A stretch of 64,000 nucleotides of DNA. Source: Bacillus sp. ISL-37 (GTDB lineage: Bacteria > Bacillota > Bacilli > Bacillales > Cytobacillaceae). The translations under genes were made by a program, and so were the position numbers. A model generated the notes under the pieces. The model had not been told where the DNA came from. It saw nothing but the letters and a program-made list of their open reading frames with translations, and ran no database searches. Numbering within the stretch: position 1 is the first letter of the stretch; each line of letters begins with the position of its first letter. Of the stretch, positions 63,928 through 64,000 are shown piece by piece. The stretch covers positions 54,120-118,119 of the forward strand of contig NZ_JAGGQL010000001.1 in the NCBI RefSeq assembly GCF_018613315.1. Direction: 5' to 3'.

Positions 63928-64000
63928 TGAACTGTGCCCCCGTTTGCGGACAGTTTAAAAAAAGCGCCTATGCAGCTAATAAGTGGCCCCGGTATTGAAC
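63928..64000. mobile_element. Possible insertion sequence end (window edge)
   Basis: TGAACTGTGCCCCCGTTTGCGGACAG-type sequence (from 63928) recalls the GC-rich ends of IS3-family elements. No transposase is visible before the window ends. Confidence 0.25.

Overview
The window is chromosomal DNA from a low-to-mid G+C, endospore-forming Bacillaceae (Bacillus sensu lato; the repeat content suggests a Mesobacillus/Cytobacillus-like genome, but I cannot fix the genus). Gene content and order closely follow the Bacillus subtilis segment from yphA/fni to fur/yqkF. Most genes lie on the minus strand.

Layout from left to right: partial yphA, ypzI, fni, the S1-like ypfD, plsC-cmk, ypfB and the PilZ protein motI (1-5.8 kb); spore germination ypeB-sleB, prsW and a plus-strand ansA (5.9-10 kb); ypdA, gudB/rocG, mecB, a B12-binding MerR regulator of the CarH/LitR type, ypbG, a small membrane protein and a CBS protein (10.4-16.7 kb); plus-strand cotJABC; then ypbF, ypbE, ypbD, recQ, ypbB, and ferredoxin fer on the plus strand (17-23.2 kb); ribU behind an FMN riboswitch, divergent from serA with a CodY-box promoter (23.4-26.2 kb); a PHP histidinol phosphatase, an M23/LysM protein, rsiX-sigX with a sigma-X promoter, and resABC-resDE (26.2-36.5 kb); rluB, spmAB-dacB, ypuI, scpAB, ypuF, ribT and lysA (36.5-46.6 kb); a reduced spoVA operon (AA, AB, AEa, AF only), spoIIAA-spoIIAB-sigF behind a sigma-H promoter, and dacF (46.8-53.4 kb); the nucleoside-salvage operon deoB-punA-pdp; xerD-yqzK, fur, spoIIM, an endonuclease Q-like gene with nudF, mciZ, yqkF and a ZIP-like membrane protein (53.7-63.8 kb).

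Functionally it is core chromosome: sporulation control (sigF operon, mciZ, spoIIM), spore core and coat (spmAB-dacB, cotJ, spoVA), germination (ypeB-sleB), cytochrome c biogenesis and redox control (res), chromosome biology (scpAB, xerD, recQ), and central metabolism. I see no prophage, CRISPR array, rRNA or tRNA.

The least explained content lies between genes. (1) Five copies of a ~185-bp miniature element with related imperfect termini, three or four of them flanked by 8-bp target duplications; one inserted inside the fni stop codon and kept a stop. (2) Three unrelated tandem arrays that share a 52-53-bp period and an internal inverted repeat, with paired changes between arms. (3) Modular GC-rich repeats near lysA, pdp and rluB. 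Several clear control sites (sigma-H, sigma-X, sigma-E, CodY, Fur-like, cre-like, FMN riboswitch) could be read by eye.
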